A stretch of 64,000 nucleotides of DNA from Aplectana chamaeleonis (taxonomy: Eukaryota > Nematoda > Chromadorea > Rhabditida > Cosmocercidae). The position numbers and the translations under genes were made by a program. The notes beneath the pieces are model-generated. The model was given only the letters and a program-made list of their open reading frames with translations, was not told where the DNA came from and did not search any database. How positions within the stretch are numbered: position 1 is the stretch's first letter; every line of letters begins with the position of its first letter. The DNA lies in assembly GCA_029168955.1 (NCBI GenBank), contig JAPDOI010000364.1:434001-498000 (forward strand), given 5' to 3'. Of this stretch, positions 1-12,015 are shown in pieces.

Positions 1-712
1 AAGAACTGCCTCCATCGCAATAGACGCTCATGTGCAGAACGCACAAAAGACCCATCCGTATAAGGTTGGATAGAACCGTAACATATCGCGTTTCTCGACC
101 TCGAGAAAGCCTTTGGTCGCGTCCCTCACGATCTTATATACATGTCGTTGAAGTCATACGGAGTGCCAGAAGAGTAAGTGCGCTGGGTAAGGTTGCTGTA
201 CGGGAATCCGAGCAGTGCTTTCAGGCGCTCAGCAGGAACTAGTAACCGCTGTCCCATTCAAGTCGAGTCCGCCAAGAATCAGCCCTGTCGCCGCTGCTGT
301 TCATCCTATGCATGGATACAAGTACTCAAGACCTGCAGAACCCACATCCATGGATTATACACTGTACTGGACGCTGACGACGTAATGCTAGCTGCCGAGT
401 CGCGAGAGGAGCTGCAAGTTGAAGTAAAACTGTGGAATGATCGTCTGCAGCGCCATGGGCTACGTCTTAATGTCGCCAAAACCGAGTACATGGAGTGTGG
501 ACCGAGAATCGAGGAAGGATCCATCGACATCAATGGCTCCGACCTTAAGAAGGTGAATAGTTTCAAGTACATCTGATCAAGGATCACATCTGCCGGCGAC
601 GTGCTACTGGATGCCCACGGGCGCGTCAATGCAGCGTGGACGAGGTGGAGAACGACTACTGGCTTAATGTGGGATAGGAAGATACCAATACGCCTCAAGC
701 CCAAAGCAAGGT
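1..712 (+). pseudogene. Non-LTR retrotransposon reverse transcriptase, 5' part of a split copy
   Basis: Decayed reverse transcriptase of a nematode non-LTR (RTE-like) element. Readable pieces in shifting frames include a segment near 95-180 resembling the 'EKAFDRVPH' region, the catalytic block seen as 'DADDVMLAAESREEL' (about 367-415; the usual Y/F-A-D-D is altered), 'HGLRLNVAKTEYM' (about 453-491) and 'VNSFKY' (about 555-572) ending in an in-frame stop. Homology stops near 712 after 'IPIRLKPKA'. The expected continuation ('VYRTVVR...') appears near 3990, so foreign DNA separates the two halves. Frameshifts and stops show it is dead. The left end may continue outside the window. Element subclass is judged from motif resemblance only. 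Confidence 0.75.
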
Positions 713-3700
713 AAGGCGTACCGGTGTTATCGGCCCGTGAGAGGTGCGGCCCCCCTCGCACCGAGGTTGTGAATTCAACCCCTTGTGCGAAACAATTTGA
801 GGGGTCTCTTCCGAGCAACGCTTCCGAAAGGTTTTCAGCAAAAACGGTCAAGTCACACCGGCAGTAATCGGCTGAAAATGGTCGGATCGATCTGAGACTC
901 GGCCGACAGCTTTTTTCGATGGTCCTCTTTGAAATAAATACTGCAACAGCCCTACCCAAAAAAATTATTTTTTCGACCACTCCTGACATTGAAGTCCAAT
1001 CAGCGATTTTCCGATTTTTCAGCTTCCCGAGTGACACACTCATCGTCAACTGCTTGGCTTCTGGAAGGACTAACCAAGTAGTTTTCTCACTTGTCTATCT
1101 GATAAAGCTTCGAGAATTGATCTAGAGGCCTTTGTCGCAAAAATCACACGGTGTGATGAGGCCTGTTTTTGAGGCTCAAATCACACCGTCGTATTTACAG
1201 CCGTCACACCGGCCGTATTCGGCTCAGAATGGTCGGATCGACCTGGGACTCGGCCGACAGCTTTTTTCGATGGTCCTCTTTAAAGGAAACACTGAAACAG
1301 CCCTACCCAGAAAATTATTTTTTCGACCTCTCCTGACGTTGAAGTCCAATCAGCGATTTTCCGAGCTCAGGTCAGTATCTCGGATTTGGCTGAAATCTTG
1401 GCAAGGGGGGTAATTCAGGGCGCTGAAGACGAATCTGACGTCCGCTTCACAATTTTCGACCTGCTACCTCAGTTATACAATGATTTGAGAAGGACGTAAT
1501 TCATGCGATGATTTTACTGTTTGATTCAATGGCAAGTATCTTCGCGCCACACCTTTTTTAACTTACTACGGACAACAAAGTGGTGAAATGGGCCTCTGAA
1601 GTGGAGCCTGCTCTCGAGAAAGAACGAAATCGAAGGGCTTCTAAGGATTCATGCAAAGCCTGTGTGGAGTTTCAACAACCACGTTCTGAGTTGATGTCTC
1701 GGCAATCAGAAACCCGAAAAAATCTCGAAATTCTGGATTATTTGCCGGTCAACATATTGGGATCACTCGGTTAGCGACCCGGTTGCAAAACTGTGCGGAA
1801 TGTTTCGAAATGAGAATGCGGTCCTGCGTTCGAATCGAGATTGCAACGCGTTAATGTTGCAGGACCTAACTCATCCAATGCTTCAATTGAGACAATGGTG
1901 TGAGAAACAACACTAGGAAGACAACACTCTATTACTGCAAACTTTCCTGCAGCAAGCTTTGCGACAGCCGTCAGACCGCGAGGATTGGCGTACTAGATTT
2001 ATTAGATGAGAATCCAGGTCAGAATCAATCCCAGTAGAACGAAGAAAGCGACATACTTGCCCTTAATTCTGGAAAGTGCGTAGAATACTGAACCAACAGA
2101 GCACGGCAATGTACAGAGAGGCCTCGCTCCCACGGCGACAGCCAAGGGAGGATGAAAACTGCCTTCGACACAGTTCACTTTGACTATGACAAGGTGTCCT
2201 GTCTTAAAAAACTACAGATTTTTCGAACGTGCAGAAATGGGCTGAGATTACTTCGCCAGCCGATGAGACGACACCACTACAAGCCTACAGAGCACAGCAA
2301 ATCTTGCGTGTTTCCTAGGCCATGCGAAGGAAGGCTTGAAGCGAGCCACCGGGGCTGCAATAACATCTACTGCCATAGCCTACACTACATCTAGACGGGC
2401 ATTTAATTTTGCCAAAGAATTTCGAATTTCCAATCGTAATTGCACGACGAAGACAGGAACAGTTGCTTGTGGAGCTCATTACGAAGCGAGAAGAGCCTAC
2501 AGGTTTGATTAAGCAGTCCGCTGTTAACATGAAACACGATCTGTCGAAGTAAGTCATCGACGAGTGTCTCTCGATCTCACCTCTAACAGATGATTACACA
2601 GGAAGCGCAATAAAATAGATTGTTTTTTCACTGAGAACTGCATCTCCTGTCAATCGTCCATTAACTGTTGTGCAAATTCAGAATAAGCTCGCACGTGGCA
2701 CCTTGCATGTCTGTCGGGAACGCTTAACTTCATTAGATTCCTAGATACAGCAAGCTGGCCTCTCGATGAGTCTTTGAACATTCTCTATTAAACGTCTTAT
2801 TTCTCTTTCCTGAAACGGTTGTGGTGGGGCTTCCGTTATAACCGGTAGGATGCAAGGTATCTACGGATTATTGAAAGAACATATGTAACCAGCAACGAAT
2901 TTTCGGGACCCGCAAGGAATGATCTGCGGAGCTCACAAATTGACCCTTGTGATCACGATGCAGGAAGATATGCAATGAACCTCACCCAAACACTTATTAT
3001 GAGGAAGTACTTCTCATTCGGTTCACCAACCAGGATCAGTGGGAGATCTACCTAACGATCTGTAGCAGAGAAAATTATTTTCGGGTTCCTTCGAATGACG
3101 ATGCTCCACCGTGTCTGATTAGCTGCAAGTTTTCAGTCATGAGTGCACAACATTCCCACCAGTTACCTGGCGCTGCTTGTAAGTCTCAGACGGCTGAAAC
3201 AGAATTGAGATGTCGCACCGCAGGGGCGGGAGCAAGAAAATGTCACATAAAGGGTAAAAAATGACGCCAGTACATCTATTATTGTGGAGCACGTGAACGC
3301 AAGCCTGCACCACTTCGCTACATTTTTTGAAGTTTTCCAAACGAAGAGAGTTTTCAGTAGATTTCACACTCAATTGCGAGGTCTGAGAAAGAAGTGCAGC
3401 TCCGAGTAAATTTTCTGCAAACGTTTTGTTGCATTTTTTTGCTAGCACAGAGCGCCCCATCGTCAGAACTCACTTCAAAATTGACGGAATGAATTTTCAG
3501 AGTTTTCATGTTCTTGTTAGTGAGATGAATACAATGGTATGTTAAGTCTTCCTGACCCCGGTGTTTCATCGTAATACTTGTATTTCTTTCTGTGATTCCC
3601 AGTGACCTCAGGAGAAAACTTGTCACATTTCTCTTAAGGTGACCGTCTGATCAGTTCACAATGAGGGATTTTAATGTGAAAATATACAATTTTAGATTGA

Positions 3701-3985
3701 TTTCGGGTATTAACTCAGTTATTTCGCATCACTATTGTATGGTACTCGTTGAAGGCTGGTCAAAAATGGCATCAAAATCGAATTTGTAGGACTCTGAAAC
3801 AAGTTATAGCTATGTGGCGCTTTGTGCGCGCGAAATGGCCGCAAATCGCCGTTTTTGCGAGAAAAAAGTGCTCGGTACAGTAGGAGGGAAATTTTTGGCA
3901 TGAGGACGCACCGGGAGCCTGCCCCCCCCCCTACTCGGCGTCTAAGGCTGCCCCCCCCCTCCGTGATCGTCACACCGTATGCCTG
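713..3985. other. DNA separating the two halves of the retrotransposon; no gene recognised
   Basis: About 3.3 kb lying between the RT core and the RT C-terminal part. It contains a diverged direct repeat (848-1013 and 1206-1361). The right edge has two poly-C runs (3922-3931 and 3951-3959). Several short open frames are present but none matches a family I recognise. It may be one or more transposon insertions; clean terminal repeats or target duplications were not found. Confidence 0.45.
848..1361. repeat. Direct repeat pair of ~160 bp
   Basis: Segments 848-1013 and 1206-1361 share the same order of words: the 'GGTCGGATCGA' block, 'ACTCGGCCGACAGCTTTTTT', 'CGATGGTCCTCTTT', 'ACAGCCCTACCCA' and 'GAAGTCCAATCAGCGATTTT'. 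Both are preceded by a short 'TCACACCGGC' word. The copies differ by scattered substitutions and short indels, so the duplication is old. Confidence 0.85.
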
Positions 3986-4440
3986 AGCCTGGTTCAGAGT
4001 CTACAGGACGGTAGTGAGGCTAGTCACCCTTTACGCCACCGAAATGCTGGCCGGTCAGAAAGACTGTTGAGCGATCTCTGCATATGATGGAGATGCGGAT
4101 ACTCAGGTGGTCAATGGGAGTTACCTTGGAAGACAGGTAAACGAATGACCAGGTGCGTTCCACCTTTGGAGTGGCCCCCATTACTGCGAAGATGAAAGAG
4201 TACCACCTCAGGTGGTTCGGCGATGTTCAAAGGAGGGACGAAGACTCAGTAGCTAAGACCGCACTCACGGTGGAAGTTGCAGAGACTAGATCTCGCGGAA
4301 GACCGAAAACCCGATGGCTCGATCGAGTGAAAGCGGACATGGCTGAAGCGCTACTCACTATGAGACACACCGCTGACAGGAACAAATGGCAAGCAAAGTG
4401 CAAACAGGCGGAAATATTAGTAGTTCCAAGTTGTTTCGGC
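3986..4440 (+). pseudogene. Non-LTR retrotransposon, C-terminal part of the split copy
   Basis: Continues the reverse transcriptase of 1-712. The text reads 'VYRTVVR' then 'MLAGQKDC' with a stop, followed by an open run from about 4153 with 'FGVAPITAKMKEYHLRWFGD', 'RRDEDSVAKTAL', 'RSRGRPKTRWLDRVKADM' and 'MRHTADRNKW'. These are hallmarks of the C-terminal region of nematode RTE-like elements. The open frame runs on to 4725, but the residues after about 4430 do not resemble the family. Confidence 0.8.
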
Positions 4441-5566
4441 CGAGAGCAGTGGGAACTGTTCCTCCCCTTCAAGACTTTGATTCGGTTCCAATTTATTCCT
4501 TCATATAGGAAACTCGATTCGCTCTCAAACTTATTGGCAACCAAACCTCCTATTGAATACGAAAGAGTCGAGACCCCCACGACCGAAATCTACAATAACG
4601 CGGTTCTTGGCTGGAATCGCGCATGCTTCACTACTACAGAAAATTCCCACTACTTCCTAGCCAACCGTGGGTTGCCCTTTCTTTCGGGTATTGGTCTATC
4701 GTTATTGGCTACAGAAAATAAATGAGTGAATAACTAGTGTAATAGCTCCGATTTTTTTTTGAGAAATAGAATGCTTCCCCAATATCGTTTAGCATAGTTA
4801 GGAAGTTGAATTGGCATTGGAAGTGAAATTTTATTGAAGGATCTATGCACACGTTTATGGAAAAGAATAACTGAAGTACGGCTCAACACGAAGCTGTCCT
4901 CACAACCAAAGAACTAACAACATTTACTCGAGAAATCCATTTCACACCGTCTATAACATCATAGGCATTCTCAAGATGACAAAAATACATTGTAACTAGC
5001 AGAAGAAACACAACCGTCAAAGTACTGGGATAATCTTCGGAATCTAGCTATTATTACATCTGAGGAAGCAGAGCTGATTATTACTTTTTAACCAAGGAAA
5101 CAAACGAGAAATGCATGAGCGATTCTGATAAGATGCTCCAGGAAACGCTCGATATTTGTGGACTAATTTGAATTATGTTCTTGTTTACTTCTTCTCGCTA
5201 ATAGTATGTCATAGAAGTCTTTTCAAGAATATTACCCATCTAATCAATAGGTGGGAAAATTTCAATATGTCGTCCACTCATAATATCTCCTGAGTCACCA
5301 TACTGGCCACGAAACTCTAGTTCCGCCTGGTCCACTATGCTCAATAACAAAGCAGGATAATTGGAAGGAAGTCTCCGAAAGAGAGAAGTTCATATGTTGT
5401 TAGCTCAAAAGAAAACTCAATTCATACACGGTACTGGAAGATGCACATACAGCAGCATGGGTTAAACGTGTTGCTGAGTAGAGATCACAGTGGGCAGGGA
5501 TTGTTGATCAGGCGGGTGATCGGTCTTCATTTGTTGCAGTTGTCCTTACTCGGTTGCTTTGCGATT
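4441..5566. other. Intergenic, no gene recognised
   Basis: AT-rich sequence. The open frame extending from the retrotransposon remnant to 4725 has no recognised domain. Nothing else supportable was seen. The right end would hold the 3' untranslated region of the neuropeptide gene, for which no clear AATAAA was spotted on the - strand. Confidence 0.4.
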
Positions 5567-5635
5567 TTACTTTTTTCGTCCCATCACAATAGTGCCACCG
5601 ATCCGTGGTATCCTCTTGAGTCTCAGCATCTCCGC
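5567..5635 (-). CDS. Neuropeptide precursor exon 2 (mature peptide)
   Basis: 22 codons plus TAA after a pyrimidine-rich acceptor TTTTTCTTGTTCTAG. Reads AEMLRLKR-IPRIGGTIVM-GRKK-stop. The KR before and GRKK after the decapeptide are textbook prohormone processing and amidation signals. Confidence 0.65.
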   Translation of the reverse strand, partial: AEMLRLKRIPRIGGTIVMGRKK

Positions 5636-8260
5636 CTAGAACAAGAAAAACAATAACAACATGAATAATAAAGGATAAACATTTTTTGCATAACATAACG
5701 TTTCGGATAAACATTTATACTAAAGTTCCCGCGGGCCGGTGTTTCGTGAGCTTAGTCAATGATGGTATCTTCCTTTGTTCATTTCATTATTTCTGCTTCA
5801 TCAAGGCATAGGAGCTTTATTAATTAAGTCTCCGGACAGGTTCTGCAATCCTAGCAATGAAGTAGCGGTGAAGAAAGCAGTGCTCACGATGATTTTCGCT
5901 TCCGGGTCTTTCACATTCAACAATGCGTTGGCCGCTATATGTTTCTGAAATTACGAAAAAACGGCAAAAAACCTGCTAGAATGCATGCTTTCAGTGAAGT
6001 TACTCATTTGAACTAGTTGGTGTCCTTTGCGTTGAGCAAGATATTGGCCGTAGTGACGTGCAAATAATCAGGATAAGTTGTAATACGATGGTTACATCAT
6101 GCAAAAACGAGGTACCAGTGAAAGCGGGGCAAAAAGTTTAGAGTTTCGAAGAGTTTACACAAAATATTCTTTTGTGCGAACAAACAGTTTCACGAGAAGC
6201 AAGGAGGCGGAGGGAGAGTCAGCCATTTCATGTACTTCGGCGCGTTTTTTGCAATCTATCGTCGCCTCGACAGTTCCCACTCTGCCATTTAGAGGTTCAT
6301 CTGAATGGATCTGGGGTAGGAAGGTTTTTCGTCCTTTCTCGCACCTCTTCCAACTGAGACCAAGTTGGGGGGGGGGTAATATCTATTCTTCACCTACGCA
6401 TTTCTTTGAAGTATAAGGAGGGACGATTTGAAGGATGCGAGCGAAGAAGGATTTTAGGCGGGACTTTGTTTGCGGTTGCATGGGAGCCGACGAGTGTGGA
6501 GCAGGGACCAAGGGGCCTAGAAAATGATTTCGGAATTGAAAATCATCGTAAACATTGCTTTCAAGGCGAAAGAGCAAGGTCAATGACTGGCAGAAAAAGT
6601 ATGATGATGAGCATCGTATGACTTTTTATCATTAAAGGCATCGTACGTTCGCCCAACCTACTTTTCCTTGCCTTCATTCCCTTAGTGGGGCCCATGTTGG
6701 CCCAATGGCAGTTTGCTGCTTCAAAAATACGTTTAAATATGGATAGCCTAGTTGCACCAAATTTCGCCGGTCATCTATCATAATTTACTCGTCACGGTTC
6801 AGTAGAGTACATGAAGTGGATGCGGCCTCACGCAAGTGTGGATTCACAATTCGCTAGTTTCTTTGGGGGATCTATTTTGAAATCGACGGGTAGAAGGTGC
6901 CGCTAAGAAACAAACGAATTGTGATCACTTGCCTAAGTTCGCATTCAGTCTATTGATTGAAGCACGTAGCGGTGCTGGTGGGGCAGCGGATAACTAACGA
7001 CTAACGCGGTGGGTCAATTAGGTATACAATATCGCTAATAGGATTTCGTCAGAAAGCGCGCGAAGGCGCGTTTTCTTTGAATAACTCGCTTCAAAATCAA
7101 TTTTGAGCGAAACTAGTGTGATATTCATGATCCTCGCGTTGAGGGCTATGGAATGATATATTCCTTGTGGGGGTTACGTTGAGAACTATAGAAGCTTCGC
7201 AATCAGCCAGGATTGTAATTACCGTACTGTCACGGAGGGAAGCGACCGTCTCTTTCTGTTTCCCTGTCTCTACCTTATATAGAGAGCTGGTTGATTGCGA
7301 AACTTCTGCAGTTCTGAACGAAACCCTGACAATGGATATACCATTGGATACCCCTCAACGCTAGGATCATAAATATCACCCTAGTTTCGCTTTTCTATAT
7401 ATAGTAGGATAACTCAAACAACAGATTTCGAAAAAGCGGCAGATTTTAGCTTTTAAGGTTTATACGGTCTCCGAACAGAGACATCTACCAGTTTAGTTGA
7501 CCGTAACAGGGTACATTGCGGGCTTACATGAAAGTCTAAAACACTATCTCTATTGTTGGCTCGCAAGGTGCAGGCGTGCTTGATAATTTATATTGTTCCT
7601 CATCCGAGCTTCTTCCGTTTTTGGCACAGGGTGAGCGCTATTGTTTTGAGTGCTCAGCGCCTTCCTCCGGAAACTCTTAGGGCTATGGCAGCGCAGCGAA
7701 CTTTTAGTATCAGATATCGCGTACTCGAAAACATGTACGAAAAATCGAGGTGAACTTTATGGTTGTAATTTTGCGAGTCCCACAGCGATTACGTCCAACG
7801 ATCAAAGGGTTTACGTCAAACGGAGAGCATTCAAACGGAATATTCCAGCACTAGTTACAGTGAATAGGAGTACGATTTTTTTTCGTGGAACTGTCTGTTT
7901 CCTGTAGGGTTTCAATTGAGGCAATCAGCAAAATCAGGCTTCAATTGAAACGGATTTGAGCTTGATTTCATCATTCTTATTCTTGCTAGTAGCCCTGTTC
8001 TGTTAATTACCCTCTTCTATCATCACAAAGAGCTGAACCTTAGAGGAATCTGAATGCAAGTACAGTACCTGTCGTTGCAATTGTAGTAAAGAGTCGCGAT
8101 CGAGTCTTTGGAGTAGTTGTCGATCGAAGTCATCGGGTATTTGTGATTCATCGTTGAGGAGTTTATAGTCAGGTGAGAGGAACATGTCGAGATCCTTCGA
8201 CGACGGTCGTGCGATCACAGAGCAGAGTCCCAGAAGAAGCATCAATAGAATGTGCTGCAT
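5567..8260 (-). CDS. Putative single-peptide neuropeptide precursor (two exons, 86 aa)
   Basis: Coding join on the - strand: 8260-8069 and 5635-5567. Residues 1-17 are a signal peptide (Met, then Leu-rich core, ending 'CSVIA'; predicted cleavage before RPSSK). Residues 18-64 form an acidic, leucine-rich spacer ('LDMFLSPDYKLLND', 'LLQRLDRDSLLQLQRQ'). Exon 2 adds AEMLRL, a Lys-Arg cleavage site, the decapeptide IPRIGGTIVM, then Gly-Arg-Lys-Lys and a TAA stop. By the usual rules for neuropeptide processing (KR cut, basic-residue trimming, Gly used as amide donor) this yields one C-terminally amidated peptide. Both splice sites are good (CAACGACAG/GTACTG; TTCTTGTTCTAG/GCGGAG), both phase 0. An acceptor (TTTACTTTTCCAG) lies 22 nt before the ATG, a possible spliced-leader site. 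I do not recognise the peptide family; a missed internal exon in the 2.4-kb intron is possible. Confidence 0.65.
5636..8068 (-). other. Intron of the neuropeptide gene
   Basis: 2.4 kb. Holds the decayed start of a TTAA-family MITE (about 5874-5970, with 'GCAGTGCTCACGATGATTTT'), a poly-G run near 6366, and a foldback element at 7103-7398. No further exon was recognised. Confidence 0.5.
7103..7398. repeat. Foldback/MITE element
   Basis: Imperfect inverted repeat: 7103-7213 pairs with 7287-7398. Outer words are 'CGAAACTAGTGTGATATT' on the left and 'ATATCACCCTAGTTTCG' on the right; inner words are 'AAGCTTCGCAATCAGCC' and 'GGTTGATTGCGAAACTT'. The loop is about 70 bp. Confidence 0.75.
8069..8260 (-). 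CDS. Neuropeptide precursor exon 1
   Basis: 64 codons from ATG at 8258-8260: signal peptide plus the spacer 'ARPSSKDLDMFLSPDYKLL' to 'LLQLQRQ'. It ends CAG/GTACTG, phase 0. Reading on past the donor in frame soon meets a stop, and the residues change character there. Confidence 0.7.
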
Positions 8261-8299
8261 CGTGGAAGGAAGTACCCAGTAGCTGGAAAAGTAAACTAT

Positions 8300-11200
8300 G
8301 AGTAGTTGGATATTGGATTTCAGAGCAAGCTTCTTGAAGCCTTCTGTGATCTGTACTAGGGTTATCAGACATATGTTTCAATTCGAGGTCTAAACAACAG
8401 GGAATAAGTTTCACTGCAAATACGCAAAAGAAGGAGATCGGAGAAGCCTTGGTCTACGGTGACCCAAGAGCTAAAATTGTGCAGTGTACACTTTAATAAA
8501 GAAGAAAGTGGAAAGTATCCTTTAGAAAACCGAACTCTAATAAACCACCCCGCAGTCTAGTCCCCATCCTTTTTTAGCTGTAGAAGCCAAAAAAGCCACG
8601 TCGAGAAGGTGGTCATTTAAAAGGTCAATGGAGCTGTTTCAGACTCGAGAGACGGCTTTCGATCGTTCGCTGAAGTTTATTTTCCCATAGCTTTCATGAG
8701 TACCTTCCTCACCCTATGTGATACTCACTAGGGACGGCTTTCCCACCCCGTGAAGATTTCGAAAACCATGCTGTCGTCGCTGTAGGTCTGTGACAGTACA
8801 TAATTGACCCGTGCTTGAGATTTCCTAAATGGCTGCGCGGATTCCAGAGAATGGCACTTTCATTGCTTCACAAAAAGGTAAGGGCGCTTCACAGAACATC
8901 GGAACTTTTGGGGTGTTCAGAATTTTTTTTCGGATTCGGGTCAAAACTTTCATCTGAGGGTTATTTAGGGTGCTGAACCCGAATCTGTCCAAGGAAAATC
9001 GATAAACCGACCAAAGATTTGTGTTAGGCCGCCCCAATAATCCCCCATGTAGAAGTTTTAAGCGTAGCATTCTCTAAATCGTTAAACGTCGCGTTTGGCC
9101 ACCAAATTTTGCCCCATTTTGAAGTTTCTGACCAAATATCAGCACCTAAAATAACCCCTAGAAAAGGGTTTGAAGCTCAACCCGAGACAATTTTTTTGAA
9201 CGCCCTGAAAATTGCCATTCGTGTACACCTTTTCTTTTCGTAAAGCTATGAAAATGCCCACTTTTGGAAATCTCCTGTAAATCTGGGGCATTTAGGGGAT
9301 TTGGAAAACAGACCATCAGTGCTATGTCGCATACCTACAACTATCAAAACATGGTTTTATAAAAACCATCGGGAAATATATGGTAAGCCCCGGTCAGAGG
9401 CAGTGGTCAAAATAGACCTTCCGATAATTTTCACGGTAAAACGTATTTGTTTCCTTAGAGACTTAGATTTAGCTATTTTGTTATTGCGTGTATGAGAGTC
9501 TCCTGAATGGAGATCCTAATGGAGAATCTAGCCACAAGTTTAGGAGTGGGATGTTTCACAGCAATCCCTTGACCTTCTCAGAAAAAAAAAACTTCAACTC
9601 GATACTTGAACGGGTTCTCATACTTTTTGTAAGCTGTCTCAAGGTACAAATTCGTGAGCTTTACCCATGATAACCGACTTGGCCCAAATTCCAAAAGCGT
9701 GGATCTTCTCTTTTTTCTTATTTGCTTTGCTGTGGCCATGAATTCAGCAATTGAACCTGATCTTATTTTTGTCTATGTGAAGGCTTCAAGTAACTTGTTT
9801 TGGTAATTTTGGAAGTCTTAGCAATGACAAAGACAAACATTGAGAAACTTCGCGATACAATTACACAAAATATTTCTTATTAGTTTTGACAGTAGTTTCA
9901 TAAGATTCTTGCAGAACTTCTGCTACAAAAGTCTGTCCAAGTAAAATAGTTATCAAAGCAATATACGGTATTCTCATGAGAATTTTCTCGGCCAGAGAAG
10001 GATATGAAGCAGATTGTTAGTTGCAGAGGGCCTTGTAATGCGCAAGTATCTGAAGATGACAGGCCAATTGCTGAGGGTCCGCTAGAGTCAAGAAAGTGCG
10101 ACGTGTGTGAGGCTCACTATGAGCTGTCACGACTGGAAGGGGCGGGCAACTGGCTGAGGCTGGCAGTATGGCTCGTCTGTACGAGAAACACTGAAATGGG
10201 TGGTGTTCAGCCATGAGCTGTGATATACGTGGGGCGGTGCTTGTTAGGTTGAAAGAACGAGTCGTTCTATTCATTCGCTTCGGGGATTAAGCAGAACAAA
10301 TCATAGGCAGACGAATGGAGACTAGTACTACGGCGGGACTACTATGATTCAGTTCCACGACCGATGTTATTGTAAAGTTGAACAGAAGACAGACAAGAGT
10401 TGAGGAATCACTAGTCGTACTTGCGAACGTTTTCGGCGAGGTTGAAAGCTTCGCTATAATGAGCAGACCCTTTTTAGAGATTCAGTGCTATCTATTCTAA
10501 GTAAAACTATCGCATCGGTCACTACATTGAACTGCACTTGAATGTTGGACGCACTGTTTTTAAAAATTAGAAACAAAATCACTGAACTTTGTTTCGGTGT
10601 GGATTTTTTATGGGTTTGGAACCTTTCAAATATAGGAAATCAGACTCTGTCTTCATGACACAGGAGATCTGAGCTTTCTTATGAATCTGCCTCATGTTCT
10701 AGTTGAGGAAAGTATAAAATCGCAAATTGGACCGTTGATCTCTTTGACGGTTCTTTGTTTTGCACAAGCAATCTCAAGTCGTGCAAGCCTAGCCTTACCC
10801 GTTATGAAGTGATCAAAAGAGTGTGTTCCAGGAAATATGAAACAGCTATAAATGGTTGATTCCGCCTTCGTGATTGCTGCTATCAAGCGATTGTGAAAGA
10901 ACTGGGTATCCAAGTGTCTTACAATTGATAGGAGCATATCCCCTATAGAATTGGTTTTGTTATGAACCGAAGACGTGTGGAATTCATCATTCTCATATCT
11001 ATTGAAAGTATTAGTGTAGTTGGGATGAATTTGGGTAGATGCCAATCCATCATGGCCACGATTTTCCGAATTATTCCAAAACTAAAGGTGTTTCAAAAGA
11101 TTATCTGAAACCTCACTATGCAACATGCTTACAGGTTCGGGGGTTTCTAAAAAGGCGAATTCTGGCTGGACCTGAAATTCGAAATGGTGGTGTTCAAGTT

Positions 11201-12015
11201 TTCTAGCCAGTGTTCGGCGTGAGGTAAGATGTATCACAGAGGGGGGGGGGTCGGACCAGTCGACATGCGGTGGGATGGGGGTCGGACCTTCGGTCAACCA
11301 AGATCCAAGATAGACTTCTATGAGGGCGGGGGGGGGATTGAGAGCAAAATGACGGCAAAATGAGATCACAATAAGAGGTCAAAATAAAACTGGAGATCAT
11401 ACTGAGAGAGCAAAATAAGATAGAAGATCAAAAAAGCAACTGAATAGTGAGAAACAACTGCGAAAAAAAACAAGTGAGTCAAGAATTGAATTGGAGATGT
11501 AAAAATAAGGCAGGAACCAACAAGAAGAGCCTACAATTCACTGGTGATAGAGCATGCAAGACACAGACAGTAGCATGGCAATCGTTAATGACTCTAGCAT
11601 GGAGAAGGAGTCGTGGCCAGGTAAAGTGTGTCACCAAAGCGCTCCTGGATATGTCAGCAGCAGTGCTGTTGAGTACTCGCTGTCATCGAGGCCATTACAA
11701 GCGGATTATCCTGTCAACGAAACGAAACAGATGTTCTGAAATTTTGTAATCTAAGATGCATTTTCAGGCGATTTAGGATTCACAGGTTCGATCCCGCTGA
11801 AGATGAAAAATTTTGCAATTCTGAGAAATTATGGATAGTTGACTGTTTGAGAAGAGCATTGTTCACTGTTATGTCTCTTGCAATTTACTCCACGAAATTG
11901 ACTGGTGTCCCAAATGCGATATCGCCTGAAGCATGAGATTTTTATGCCCTGAGGGCACACAGGTGCTGTTGCGGGCGCGGAACCCACATTTTGAATACAA
12001 ATGTCCGCATGTGAA
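8300..12015. other. Intergenic, repeats only recognised
   Basis: No supported gene. The stretch at about 8880-9300 resembles sequence near 30590-31030 and 57060-57660 (shared words such as 'AAAATCGATAA' next to 'ACCGA'/'AGACCA' and 'CAGATTTGT'), so it is probably a dispersed repeat. Poly-G runs lie near 11241-11249 and 11331-11337. Open frames at 10004-10216 (+) and 10692-11045 (-, 117 aa) have no recognised domain or splice context. Confidence 0.4.

Noticed and set aside
1580..2560. Possible further retroelement gag/RT pieces (e.g. 'KTAFDTVHFDY')
   Set aside because: A single RT-like word without following motifs; not enough to call a second element.
10004..10216. 70-codon frame with several Cys ('CRGPCN', 'CDVCEAH')
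   Set aside because: Cys spacing fits no known zinc-binding family and there is no homology or splice support.
10692..11045. 117-codon open frame on the - strand
   Set aside because: No recognised domain, signal peptide or splice context; chance frames of this size occur in AT-rich DNA.
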